A DNA stretch of 64,000 nt from Lactovum sp047974165. Its GTDB lineage: Bacteria > Bacillota > Bacilli > Lactobacillales > Streptococcaceae. The number at the start of each line of letters is the position of its first letter. Position 1 is the stretch's first letter. The translations under genes were made by a program, and so were the position numbers. The stretch lies in assembly GCA_047974165.1 (NCBI GenBank), contig JBKECB010000070.1, forward strand, positions 1 to 64,000, read 5' to 3'. This document shows positions 1-7,592 of the stretch, piece after piece. Under the pieces are notes generated by a model. That model saw nothing but the letters and a program-made list of their open reading frames with translations, did no database searches and had not been told where the DNA came from.

Positions 1-188
1 GATCCGATTTTGAGGACCACTCACAATATACATCACCAAGTCCGTCAGGCGGTCATAGTAAAGTTCGCTGCTTATCCTCAAATACCTCCTGAACATTTTG
101 GTGCTTGACGAAGCTCTTCTAAGTCATATACCACCATCTCACCATAAGATATCACAAGATAGGTCAAGTCATCATAAATTTGAAAAAC
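1..188 (-). pseudogene. Decayed coding remnant, unrecognised
   Basis: On the minus strand a protein-like frame runs from about 188 to a TGA at 78-80 and contains the stretches DDLTYLVISYGEMVVYDLEE and LRQ. The next frame carries on to the window edge with ELYYDRLTDLVMYIVSG. This suggests one gene broken by a frameshift near position 75-80 and cut by the window edge. There is no start codon with a ribosome site. I do not recognise the family. The two readable pieces could also be chance, so confidence is low. Confidence 0.3.
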
Positions 189-837
189 CAAGGAATCGTT
201 TCAACACGCAACTAATCATCACTTGTATCTAGCCCATTGTTCACATCTGAAAGCTCTAAAGTGATACATAGTCCCATACATCCGATAATACTTCTACCGT
301 GATCCTAAGCTCCCTTCCTTTTCTTTTTACCTGTTCAAGTTGAAGCTACTCATGTGTCACTGCCTCTTTCTAATATCTCCATCTTCTAATTTTATCTATA
401 AAAATAGACTCTAAGGTCTGTTTATTTTGGCTTCTTTAAGATCTCATCTGGATGGAAACTTGTTTCAGATTTTTCTTTTTTCAAAGAAAGAGATCTACTT
501 CTTTTCTTAAAATCATCCAGACGATTTGACAAAGATCCCAAAGTTATTTACTTTTATAGACCTATTTTTATGTCTAACTCCATTTCAAATTCACATGCAA
601 ACATAAATTGAAAGCTATTATCTGGTCAAAATCATCACTATTCAACTTCTATCTTTTCTATCAAATCTTTACTTTAATTTATAGCTAAATTTTTTCGTTG
701 CAATGATAAAAGTAAGAAAAACTGTTATCAATAAATAACTACCATTTGAATATCAGGTATTTTTAAACTTTCAAATACTAAGATACTCCTTATCATTGAT
801 ACGGAGTAAGAACGACAATCGGCTTTAAAAATGATGA
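189..837. other. Gene-free stretch
   Basis: Both strands are dense in stop codons in every frame, and I see no ribosome site followed by an open frame, no long hairpin with a T tract and no repeat. The composition is AT-rich with short homopurine and homopyrimidine runs. It lies between two decayed gene pieces and is most simply further decayed sequence. Confidence 0.4.
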
Positions 838-1224
838 CTAGACATCCCTAGGAAAGAACTCTCCTCCTAAAAAAGTTAAAATAAGAGTTAACAAATTACT
901 TATTGTTATTGTATTCTTTATATTTTTAGCAAATATACTAATTACAAATCCTAAGCCAACCAATACAAACAAGCTCAAGCTTAAAATTAAAACTAAAGCT
1001 GGTAATAATAAAGTTTGCATTGCCATAATTAAAAATTGTATAACTGTCAAAGAAAAAATTTTCTTTACTATATTTACTGGCGTGACTTTTAAATATAAAA
1101 GAAATCCATTTTCTCTATACTCAACTGTACATTTCTTCAATTTTAAAAATAAAAAACAATCGTCTCGACTCATCACTTCTTTAAGCTTCTTGAAAACATT
1201 AACATTTCTATACCAGAATTTCAA
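838..1224 (-). pseudogene. Remnant of an ABC-2 type transporter permease
   Basis: The open frame has two hydrophobic stretches (residues about 55-75 and 78-98) followed by AKNIKNTITISNLLTLILTF and LGGEFFP. This arrangement is typical of the central part of ABC-2 family permeases, where conserved 'N...SN' and 'GG.FFP' segments lie between membrane helices 4 and 5. It opens only with a TTG that has no ribosome site, and it ends abruptly with no helix 6. Length is about half a normal permease. No ATPase gene is nearby. I read it as a truncated, non-functional remnant. Confidence 0.45.
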
Positions 1225-1460
1225 AATATTTTAAATCTTTATCTCGAAGAAAAAGATCCACTACTTTTTAATACAAAGATAACATCTGACGTTCTAAAAC
1301 GAGGTACTTCAAAATAAGGAGTCCATCACAAGAAATAGAAAACCACATAGAAAGTGAAGAACAATGTGAAAAGTTCTATGAATTCTGCAATTATTTAAAG
1401 GCTGTCAACTCAATGTCTGACGATATTTTAAAACTTAAAAACTTTTTAAAAGCTAAATAA
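1153..1460 (+). pseudogene. Frameshifted remnant of a small alpha-helical protein
   Basis: On the plus strand one frame reads ISIPEFQNILNLYLEEKDPL and on to a TAA at about 1315. The next frame then continues with IENHIESEEQCEKFYEFCNY and ends KNFLKAK at a TAA (1458-1460). The two pieces look like one helical protein split by a one-base shift. A weak hairpin (AGAGTT/AACTCT, 1460-1479) lies right at the stop. The family is not recognised. It overlaps the permease remnant on the other strand at its 5' end, so the two cannot both be intact genes. Confidence 0.35.
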
Positions 1461-1570
1461 GAGTTCCTCTAAAAACTCTACTTTTCAGGCTAGCTTCTCA
1501 AAATATGATATCTTTTAAGAAAAGTCAGAATTATGCGATATTTTTTAAAATTGCTGTTGATCAAAAAAAT

Positions 1571-1741
1571 CTAATTTCTCAATAAAGTCAGATTTCTCCT
1601 TATCAAATCATATGTATAATTTTCAGAAATGAAGCACGTCTCTTTCTTTAAAGACAGAAAAGCGATCAAACCTATTATGATCCAACGATATTTCTCATTT
1701 TCTTGTCGAAGGTCTTCCTTTGTATTTCTGACTGTCTCAAC
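1571..1741 (-). pseudogene. Remnant of a coiled-coil plus membrane segment protein
   Basis: A 56-codon minus-strand frame without a start codon reads VETVRNTKEDLRQENEKYRW, then the hydrophobic IIIGLIAFLSL, then a charged tail ending at a TAG. An in-frame stop lies immediately upstream. The pattern is a short coiled coil followed by one membrane helix. It has no ribosome site and no recognisable family, and probably belongs to the same decayed region as its neighbours. Confidence 0.3.
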
Positions 1742-1904
1742 TTAGATTTCTTTAGCATAACTATACTTATTCTTGGACCTGTTTTATAGAATTCTTTCTT
1801 TTAAGTCCAGCCCCTTATTAAAAAGGTACCACATAAAAATGACACCTTATGAGTAGTTTAGAAATCAAAACTTTGAGCCTCTTGTGCCCTATGTCAGTTT
1901 GTTT

Positions 1905-2321
1905 TTAAGAGTTAGCTTTTTCTTTATCACGTATAATCTCTCGCCAGTGCAAGTCTCCTCTATCCATTCCACGTACAAGAATCTCAGCCGTCCCCATATT
2001 TGTTGCAAGTGGAACATCATAGACATCGCAAAGTCTGAGAAGAGCTGAAATATCTGGTTCATGAGGCTGAGCTGTCAGTGGATCACGGAAAAAGATGACC
2101 ATATCCATTTGATTTTGAGCAATCATTGCTCCAATCTCTTGATCACCACCAAGTGGTCCTGAATTAAAACGGTGAAGAGTCAAGTCTGTTTCGTTCATGA
2201 TACGTCCACCTGTCGTCCCTGTAGAGTAAAGTGTATGCTTTAAGAACACGCCCTCATAAGCCTTTGCAAAATTTACTAGTTTATCCTTCTTTTTATCATG
2301 TGCAATAAATGCTATTTTCAT
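1905..2321 (-). CDS. mgsA: Methylglyoxal synthase
   Basis: Converts dihydroxyacetone phosphate to methylglyoxal and phosphate, a cytosolic bypass of lower glycolysis that relieves sugar-phosphate build-up. The 138-residue product has the full family pattern: GTTGGR (35-40), GPLGGDQ (55-61), FFRDP (77-81, with the catalytic Asp region), the HEPD histidine (87) and TNMG (107-110). Length matches the family. The ATG follows AGAAGGAGGAG, a near-ideal ribosome site. It stands alone on the minus strand, with its own promoter upstream and the decayed region downstream. Identification is firm. Confidence 0.95.
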   Translation of the reverse strand: MKIAFIAHDKKKDKLVNFAKAYEGVFLKHTLYSTGTTGGRIMNETDLTLHRFNSGPLGGDQEIGAMIAQNQMDMVIFFRDPLTAQPHEPDISALLRLCDVYDVPLATNMGTAEILVRGMDRGDLHWREIIRDKEKANS

Positions 2322-2346
2322 ATTTCTCCTCCTTCTAATAGTTCCT

Positions 2347-2375
2347 ATTATAACAAGAATTTAACCATTTTATGG
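2347..2375 (-). promoter_or_regulatory. mgsA promoter with extended -10
   Basis: Reading the minus strand, TGTTATAAT forms an extended -10 (TATAAT at plus positions 2347-2352). No good -35 hexamer is seen at 17 bases, which fits an extended -10 promoter. The start codon lies 26 bases downstream of the -10 element. Confidence 0.5.
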
Positions 2376-2414
2376 TATTTTCTTAATATCTCTTTATTAT
2401 CGACTTCTTTCATT

Positions 2415-2458
2415 AAAAAAAGAATAAGATAGTTTTGAACCGTACTTATTCTTTTTTT
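2415..2458 (-). terminator. Terminator behind the HTH/coiled-coil gene (bidirectional shape)
   Basis: The 14-base arms AAAAAAAGAATAAG (2415-2428) and CTTATTCTTTTTTT (2445-2458) are perfect reverse complements around a 16-base loop, with T tracts on both strands. It lies 10 bases past the stop of the gene ending at 2468 and separates that gene from mgsA on the same strand. Confidence 0.85.
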
Positions 2459-2467
2459 AAAATATTT

Positions 2468-2983
2468 CTATTTATTAAATATTCTTGCAAAAAAACCAGA
2501 TTTTTTTTCCTTTTTAAGCTCAAGTAGAATTTGTTCTCTTTCTTGAAGAGCTACTGCTGTGAGCTGTAGCTGATGATTAAGTTGCTTATCTTTCTGAGCG
2601 ATTTGTTGATCTTTAGCCTCAAGTTGGTTATCCTTAGTTTCCAACTGGTTTCCTAACATTTGAAGTTGCTGATCTTTTGTAATAATCTGTCCATGCAAGC
2701 GTTCAATCTCAGCTTCCTTTCCTTCCATCAGATTTGAAAGCATGGCAAAGAGTGTCTTATCCTGTTTACTAGATAGGATAGACTGATCGATAACCTCTTG
2801 CTTAGCAGTCACAACTTTTTCATATAAACGCTCTAGTTCTCTAACCCCTGCTTCATTAACGACTGTAAATCCTTTTTGATTTTTTTCAAGATAATCCTCT
2901 TGTAGGGCACGAACTCGTTTGTTCATCGCCTGACGTGAGACACCAAAAAGACCCGCAAGTTCTGTGACTGTCTTTGTTTCCAT
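2468..2983 (-). CDS. HTH and coiled-coil DNA-binding protein (DUF536-like)
   Basis: The 171-residue product has a winged-HTH-like start (TVTELAGLFGVSRQAMNKRV, residues 5-24), a linker, then a long coiled coil (about 75-160) with repeats of the KDQQL/KDNQL type. It ends in a basic-aromatic tail, KKSGFFARIFNK. This layout resembles DUF536 proteins, first noticed next to plasmid replication genes but also chromosomal. Likely a DNA-binding accessory or regulator; the target is unknown. Its ATG shares one base with the stop of the upstream ATP-cone gene (TAATG), so the two are translationally coupled. A strong terminator follows. Function is inferred from layout only. Confidence 0.7.
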   Translation of the reverse strand: METKTVTELAGLFGVSRQAMNKRVRALQEDYLEKNQKGFTVVNEAGVRELERLYEKVVTAKQEVIDQSILSSKQDKTLFAMLSNLMEGKEAEIERLHGQIITKDQQLQMLGNQLETKDNQLEAKDQQIAQKDKQLNHQLQLTAVALQEREQILLELKKEKKSGFFARIFNK

Positions 2984-3300
2984 TATTGTTTTACTCGTTC
3001 AATATCACGTTCAACTTTATAGGCAAGAAAAGCTGCTGCAACATCCTTATCTTTTTGAGTCAGCTCACGGACAACGATATTTTGAATACTGTCAATCTCA
3101 ACCTTATCAAAATTTAGTTTAGAAATTGCAAGTTCAACTGCTTGTGTCACCTTATTTGCAAGCATATTTGCTGACAAAGCATTATTATGATATTTCCCAA
3201 AGATAGCAGCACGAAAGATTGCATGTTGAATTCTAAAAGAATCCCAATTCACCACTCGTCCATCGCGTTTGACAACTGTTTTTTCATTTATTTTTGACAT
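2983..3300 (-). CDS. Stand-alone ATP-cone domain protein
   Basis: The 105-residue protein is almost entirely an ATP-cone, the nucleotide-sensing domain of ribonucleotide reductases and of the regulator NrdR. Visible signs are VVKRDGRVVNWDSFRIQHAI (9-28), whose KRDGR motif contacts nucleotide, and the C-terminal AAAFLAYKVERDI. It lacks the N-terminal zinc ribbon of NrdR and any reductase catalytic domain. The downstream partner is an HTH/coiled-coil protein, so the pair may act as a split nucleotide-responsive regulator (inference). The start codon lies only six bases after a consensus -10 box, with no room for a ribosome site, so the mRNA is probably leaderless. Confidence 0.75.
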   Translation of the reverse strand: MSKINEKTVVKRDGRVVNWDSFRIQHAIFRAAIFGKYHNNALSANMLANKVTQAVELAISKLNFDKVEIDSIQNIVVRELTQKDKDVAAAFLAYKVERDIERVKQ

Positions 3301-3306
3301 AATTTT

Positions 3307-3335
3307 ATTATAAATATTGTATAAAGACTTGTCAA
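3307..3335 (-). promoter_or_regulatory. Consensus promoter producing a leaderless mRNA
   Basis: On the minus strand a perfect TTGACA (plus 3330-3335) and a perfect TATAAT (3307-3312) are separated by exactly 17 bases. Only six bases (AAAATT) lie between TATAAT and the ATG at 3300, so transcription should start at or within a base of the A of the start codon. It sits just after the gatB stop codon. Confidence 0.85.
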
Positions 3336-3346
3336 GGGAAGTCCCT

Positions 3347-4780
3347 TTAAAGTTTTTCTAATTCTGAGTATAAAAGTTGTTGAGCAACTTGAGGATTAGC
3401 TTGTCCCTTTGTCGCTTTCATTAGTTGACCTATCAAAGCTTTTGCTGAATTTTGATTTCCAGACTTATAATCTAAAATAGCTTTCTCATTTTTTGCAAAA
3501 ACTTCTTGAATAATAGGGAGAAGCTGCTCTGGGTCTGAAATCTGTATCAGTCCCGATTTTTCTACAAACTCTCTTGCAGAGCCTCCATTTTTAGCTAATT
3601 CTACAAAAACTTTTTTTGCAATTTTTGAAGAAATTGTCCCATCTGTGATCAAGGCGATCATTTCTGTCAGATTCTCTGGACTCAACTTAATTTTATCTAA
3701 TGAAACTTGCTCAACATTAAGATATTGAGCCACTTCTCCTTGAAGCCAGTTTGCTACAAGTTTTGCATCTCCTCCTAAAGCAACCGAGGATTCAAAGAAA
3801 TCTGAAGTTAGCTTATTTGTCGTGAGTTGACGAGCATCATAGTCAGATAAACTTAACTCTGTCACATAGCGTATACGACGTTCTTTTGCAAACTCTGGGA
3901 GCGTTGCTGCAACTTCCTTAATCCAATCCTCTGAAATCTCCACTCTTGGTAGATCAGGCTCTGGGAAGTAGCGATAATCACTTGCTCCCTCCTTGACACG
4001 CATCAGAATAGTCTGTCCAGTCTTCTCATCATAGCGACGTGTTTCTTGGCGGATTTCTCCACCAGAGCGCAAGATTTTTGCCTGACGTTCAACTTCAAAC
4101 TCAATTCCTTTACGCACATAGTTAAAAGAATTTAAGTTTTTAATTTCTGTTTTAACACCAAACTCTTCTTGACCATAAGGACGCAAAGAGATATTAGCAT
4201 CACAACGCATCGAGCCTTCCTCCATCTTCACATCTGAAATCCCTGAGTAAAGAATAATTTCACGAAGAGCACTCAGATAGGCGTAAGCTTCCTCGGGCGA
4301 TCTCATATCAGCCTCTGAGACGATTTCAATCAAGGGAACACCTTGACGATTTAAGTCCACATAGCTGTAACCCTCTGTCCCATGACTATTTTTCCCTGCG
4401 TCTTCTTCAATATGAGCACGCTCGATACGAATTTCTTTTTTCTGCCCATCTTCTAACTCAATCTCAATACTCCCATCATAGCCTATAGGCTCATCAAACT
4501 GTGAAATCTGATAGGCCTTCGGATTATCTGGATAAAAGTAATTCTTACGATCAAAGTGCATTGATTTTTGAACAGACATATTTAAAGATAAAGCAGCCTT
4601 AATCCCTGACTCTACCACTGCCTTATTTAAAGTAGGTAAAACTCCAGGCAATCCCCAGTCAATAATGTTAGTAGAAGTATTTTGTTCAGCTCCAAAGTTA
4701 GTGGAGGCTGGACTAAAAATCTTAGACTTGGTATTTAACTCTACATGGACTTCAAGTCCAATTACAGTTTCAAAATTCAT
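3347..4780 (-). CDS. gatB: Aspartyl/glutamyl-tRNA amidotransferase subunit B
   Basis: The GatB subunit of the GatCAB amidotransferase phosphorylates the carboxyl of misacylated Glu-tRNA(Gln) or Asp-tRNA(Asn) and then amidates it with ammonia from GatA. The 477-residue length is standard. The N-terminal GLEVHVELNTKSK (residues 8-20) and FDRKNYFYPDNPKAYQISQF (76-95) are GatB signatures, and the C-terminal third is the helical YqeY-like tRNA-binding region. The ATG overlaps the gatA stop by one base (TGATG), with GGAGG upstream. It is last in gatC-gatA-gatB. No clear terminator separates it from the promoter of the next gene. Confidence 0.97.
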   Translation of the reverse strand: MNFETVIGLEVHVELNTKSKIFSPASTNFGAEQNTSTNIIDWGLPGVLPTLNKAVVESGIKAALSLNMSVQKSMHFDRKNYFYPDNPKAYQISQFDEPIGYDGSIEIELEDGQKKEIRIERAHIEEDAGKNSHGTEGYSYVDLNRQGVPLIEIVSEADMRSPEEAYAYLSALREIILYSGISDVKMEEGSMRCDANISLRPYGQEEFGVKTEIKNLNSFNYVRKGIEFEVERQAKILRSGGEIRQETRRYDEKTGQTILMRVKEGASDYRYFPEPDLPRVEISEDWIKEVAATLPEFAKERRIRYVTELSLSDYDARQLTTNKLTSDFFESSVALGGDAKLVANWLQGEVAQYLNVEQVSLDKIKLSPENLTEMIALITDGTISSKIAKKVFVELAKNGGSAREFVEKSGLIQISDPEQLLPIIQEVFAKNEKAILDYKSGNQNSAKALIGQLMKATKGQANPQVAQQLLYSELEKL

Positions 4781-6249
4781 CAGTTTACCTCCTTTCCAAA
4801 AAGACTTGATTTCTTCTGATGATAGTCAGTCAATGACTCAAATGCTGCAGCTGCTTGATAAACCGTCTGCTCATCACCCATTTTACCAATAAGCTGCATT
4901 CCAATAGGCATATTATTAACAAAACCTGCAGGAACAGATATTGCAGGAAGTCCTGCTAAATTCACAGGAATTGTCAACATATCTCCTTGATACATCGTTA
5001 CAGGATCATGATTTAAAGCTCCTAAGTTATAAGCTGGAGTCGGCGCTGTTGGTCCAAGGATAAGATCATGATTTGCAAAAACCTTCCTAAAATCCTCAAT
5101 AATCAGACTACGAACCTGACCTGCTTTCTTAAAGTAAGCATCATAGTAACCTGCTGATAAGCTATAAGTCCCTAGCATAATTCGACGCTTCACTTCATCT
5201 CCAAAGCCTTCCGAGCGTGACTTCACATAAAGGTCCTCAAGGTTTTTTATCTCATCTGCACGATAACCAAAGCGTACCCCATCAAAACGCTGAAGATTAG
5301 AACTTGCCTCAGAACTTGCAATAATATAGTAAACAGCTACTCCATACTCCGAATGAGGGAGAGAGATTTCATCAAGAATCGCACCTTCAGCTTCTAAAAT
5401 TGCTGCATTCGCCAAAATCTGTTCCTTAATTTCAGGATCAACACCTGCTCCCATATGCTCCTTGGCAATCCCAATTCTCAAACCCTTGACAGACTGACCA
5501 ATCTTAGAGCTAAAATTAGGAACTTTCTGAAAAATACTTGTACTGTCTCTCTCATCTCCACCAGCAATTGCATTCATCAACTGAGCATTTTCTAACACCG
5601 TCTGGCTAAAAGGTCCAATCTGATCCAGTGATGATCCAAAAGCAATCAAGCCAAAACGTGACACTCGCCCATAAGTTGGTTTAAAACCTACAATACCAGA
5701 AAAAGAAGCTGGCTGACGAATTGATCCCCCTGTATCGGAGCCCAAGGACAATCTCACTTGTCCTGAAGCCACTGCCGAAGCTGAACCTGAGCTTGAGCCT
5801 CCTGGAACTTTCGTTATATCCCAAGCATTTTTAGTTACCTTCACAGAGGAATTTTCTCCTGAGCCACCCATCGCAAACTCATCAAGGTTAGTCTTTCCTA
5901 TCATAATCATGCCTGTAGCCTTTAACTTCTCCACGACTGTCGCGTCATAAGGAGGAATCCAGCCTTTTAATATCTTACTTGCTGAAGTTGTTTCAATATC
6001 TTTTGTAACAATATTGTCCTTCACTGCAATCGGAATTCCTGATAAAATATTTCCTTCTTCAACTCCAACTTTATCAATTTCTGCTGCTTTTTCTAGAGCT
6101 GATTGTTCTGTCAGTGTTAAAAAAGCATCCACTTGATTTTCCCTTGATTTGATATCTGTAAAGGTTGAGCTTGTTAACTCTTTGACTGAAATCTCCTTTT
6201 TTACAAGCAAATCATGTAATTCTGAAATACTATAGTGATTAAAAGTCAT
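4780..6249 (-). CDS. gatA: Aspartyl/glutamyl-tRNA amidotransferase subunit A
   Basis: GatA is the glutaminase subunit that releases ammonia for GatB. The 489-residue protein shows the amidase-signature catalytic triad: Lys in IAVKDNI (about residue 77), the Gly/Ser-rich GGSSSGSASAVASG (about 150-163) and GSDTGGSIRQPAS with the nucleophilic Ser (about 170-182). Length is normal for the family. The start overlaps the gatC stop (TAATG), with GGAGG just upstream, so it is translationally coupled. All three subunits are present and look intact. Confidence 0.97.
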   Translation of the reverse strand: MTFNHYSISELHDLLVKKEISVKELTSSTFTDIKSRENQVDAFLTLTEQSALEKAAEIDKVGVEEGNILSGIPIAVKDNIVTKDIETTSASKILKGWIPPYDATVVEKLKATGMIMIGKTNLDEFAMGGSGENSSVKVTKNAWDITKVPGGSSSGSASAVASGQVRLSLGSDTGGSIRQPASFSGIVGFKPTYGRVSRFGLIAFGSSLDQIGPFSQTVLENAQLMNAIAGGDERDSTSIFQKVPNFSSKIGQSVKGLRIGIAKEHMGAGVDPEIKEQILANAAILEAEGAILDEISLPHSEYGVAVYYIIASSEASSNLQRFDGVRFGYRADEIKNLEDLYVKSRSEGFGDEVKRRIMLGTYSLSAGYYDAYFKKAGQVRSLIIEDFRKVFANHDLILGPTAPTPAYNLGALNHDPVTMYQGDMLTIPVNLAGLPAISVPAGFVNNMPIGMQLIGKMGDEQTVYQAAAAFESLTDYHQKKSSLFGKEVN

Positions 6250-6554
6250 TAAGCATCACCTCCTGATTCAAGCATTGCGGGAACTTGGATAAATCCCTCT
6301 ACTTTTGTTGGTACATTTTTCATCAACTCTTCTCGGTCCCATCCTGCTTCTGCAATATCCTCACGCATACAGTTTATATTTTCTGTCACATTCATCGTAA
6401 AAGGGACGTCATTCGTATCAACCTCTGCTAATTTTTCAAACATTGTGATTGTTTTAGATAAGGTCTCTCTAAAAGCTTCAATTTCATTTTCTTCAAATTT
6501 TAACTTTGAAAGTTGAGCAACATGCTCAACATCTTGCCTTGTAATTTTTGACAT
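6249..6554 (-). CDS. gatC: Aspartyl/glutamyl-tRNA amidotransferase subunit C
   Basis: This small subunit wraps around GatA and stabilises the GatA-GatB complex. At 101 residues it has the expected length, with the typical N-terminus ITRQDVEHVAQLSKLKFEEN (4-23), the LEKFEKL-like helix (MFEKLAEVDT) and the conserved RED motif in MREDIAEAG. The ATG is preceded by AAGGAG. It is first in the gatCAB transcription unit, just behind codY. A terminator follows codY and a TATAAT lies before gatC, so gatCAB is probably transcribed separately. Confidence 0.95.
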   Translation of the reverse strand: MSKITRQDVEHVAQLSKLKFEENEIEAFRETLSKTITMFEKLAEVDTNDVPFTMNVTENINCMREDIAEAGWDREELMKNVPTKVEGFIQVPAMLESGGDA

Positions 6555-6584
6555 TAATTCTCCTTGAAAATTTGTTTCTTTCTA

Positions 6585-6590
6585 ATTATA
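6585..6590 (-). promoter_or_regulatory. Probable -10 box of gatCAB
   Basis: TATAAT on the minus strand lies 31 bases upstream of the gatC ATG and downstream of the codY terminator. The -35 region is only A/T runs with no clear TTGACA, so the promoter call rests on the -10 box and position. Confidence 0.45.
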
Positions 6591-6626
6591 CAAAAAAATC
6601 AGTTTTTTTCCTATTTTTACATATAA

Positions 6627-6646
6627 AAACGGCTCTTAAGCCGTTT
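6627..6646 (-). terminator. codY terminator
   Basis: The 8-base arms AAACGGCT (6627-6634) and AGCCGTTT (6639-6646) enclose a 4-base loop. On the minus strand the stem is followed by TTATATGTAAAAAT. It lies 7 bases past the codY stop codon and before gatC. Confidence 0.75.
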
Positions 6647-6653
6647 AATATTT

Positions 6654-7442
6654 TTAATGTAAATAACCTGCCAGTTTATCATAAATCCCTTCATTTACCA
6701 CTCGGAGGTAAGTTCCTTTCATTCCGAGTGAGCGTGACTCGATAATTCCAGCTGACTCTAACTTACGCAGAGCATTGACAATCACAGACCGTGTGATACC
6801 AATCTTATCTGCAACGACTGAGGCAGTTAGTTGCCCTTCTGTTCCACCCAGCTCCTTTAGAATTGCCTGGATAGCCTTTAATTCTGAATAAGACAAGGTG
6901 TTCATTGCCATATTTAAAGCTGCTTCATTACGAATACGCTCCTCAATACGTTCTACTTGCTTATGTGAAAGTTGTGCTCCCATGACAGAGGCCGCAAGCT
7001 CCATAAGAATTAAATCATCATCTGAAAACTCACCCTTATCTCTCCATAAAACTAAAATACCTAGACGCATTCCTGAACCATAAATCAGAGAAAGCGATGT
7101 CATGCCATCTGGAAACTCATCTCGAACCTCTGTTGGGTATAAAGAGAGAGGATCATCCACACCAACATTTACAACTCGATCATAAATACGGACTGCTTTT
7201 TTTATGTAATCAGCTGGAAGTTGCCCTTGCTCAAAATACGATTCTACACGTTCATTTTTTGCATTAAAAGGGAGGTCGTATCCCAATAGTTTTCCTTTTG
7301 TATCAATGACACAAACATTTGAAGCAATAATCTCTGACAAGCGTTGACACACCTCTGTATAAGGGTGAGTCGCTGAAAGATCTGTTGTGTCATCTTGCAA
7401 AATGGCGGTAATCTGACGCGTTTTTTCAAGTAAAGTTGCCAT
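6654..7442 (-). CDS. codY: GTP-sensing transcriptional pleiotropic repressor CodY
   Basis: Global repressor that responds to branched-chain amino acids (and GTP in some genera) and controls amino-acid and peptide metabolism. The 262 residues match the family. The N-terminus MATLLEKTRQITAILQ and the GAF-domain segment YGSGMRLGILVLWRDKGEFS are recognisable. The C-terminal winged HTH (about residues 200-245) carries ASVVADKIGITRSVIVNALR and KLESAGIIESRSLGMKGTYL, the nearly invariant DNA-binding part. The ATG has only a weak ribosome site (GAGTATAAA upstream). Two CodY-box-like sequences sit in its promoter, consistent with autoregulation. Confidence 0.96.
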   Translation of the reverse strand: MATLLEKTRQITAILQDDTTDLSATHPYTEVCQRLSEIIASNVCVIDTKGKLLGYDLPFNAKNERVESYFEQGQLPADYIKKAVRIYDRVVNVGVDDPLSLYPTEVRDEFPDGMTSLSLIYGSGMRLGILVLWRDKGEFSDDDLILMELAASVMGAQLSHKQVERIEERIRNEAALNMAMNTLSYSELKAIQAILKELGGTEGQLTASVVADKIGITRSVIVNALRKLESAGIIESRSLGMKGTYLRVVNEGIYDKLAGYLH

Positions 7443-7486
7443 TTTATACTCATTTCTATTCTTTTTTTATATTCTTAGTTAATTGT

Positions 7487-7515
7487 ATTTTAACATAGAA
7501 TTTGTTTTTAATCAA
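7487..7515 (-). promoter_or_regulatory. codY promoter
   Basis: On the minus strand the -35 is TTGATT (plus 7510-7515), the spacer 17 bases, and the -10 TAAAAT (7487-7492), preceded by TGT to form an extended -10. The start codon lies about 45 bases downstream. Confidence 0.7.
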
Positions 7516-7518
7516 TTA

Positions 7519-7552
7519 AATTGTCAGAAAAATTAGAAATTTTCGCAAAAAT
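7519..7552. promoter_or_regulatory. Two CodY boxes upstream of codY
   Basis: AATTGTCAGAAAAAT (from 7519) differs from the CodY consensus AATTTTCWGAAAATT at two of 15 positions. AATTTTCGCAAAAAT (7538-7552) differs at three. They lie side by side immediately upstream of the codY -35 box, where a repressor could block RNA polymerase. CodY autoregulation is established in Lactococcus. The sites are seen in the sequence; binding is inferred. Confidence 0.6.
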
Positions 7553-7592
7553 GTTAGTTTTTCATTAAAAGATAGCAATTTATAGTATATTT

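Noticed and set aside
3334..3347. Small hairpin AAGGG-AAGT-CCCTT at the gatB stop as a terminator
   Set aside because: Only a five-base stem and no T tract; the minus strand enters the promoter of the next gene instead.
4665..4892. Plus-strand open frame of 75 codons across the gatA/gatB junction
   Set aside because: It lies antisense to two intact, well-identified genes, has no ribosome site and no family resemblance.
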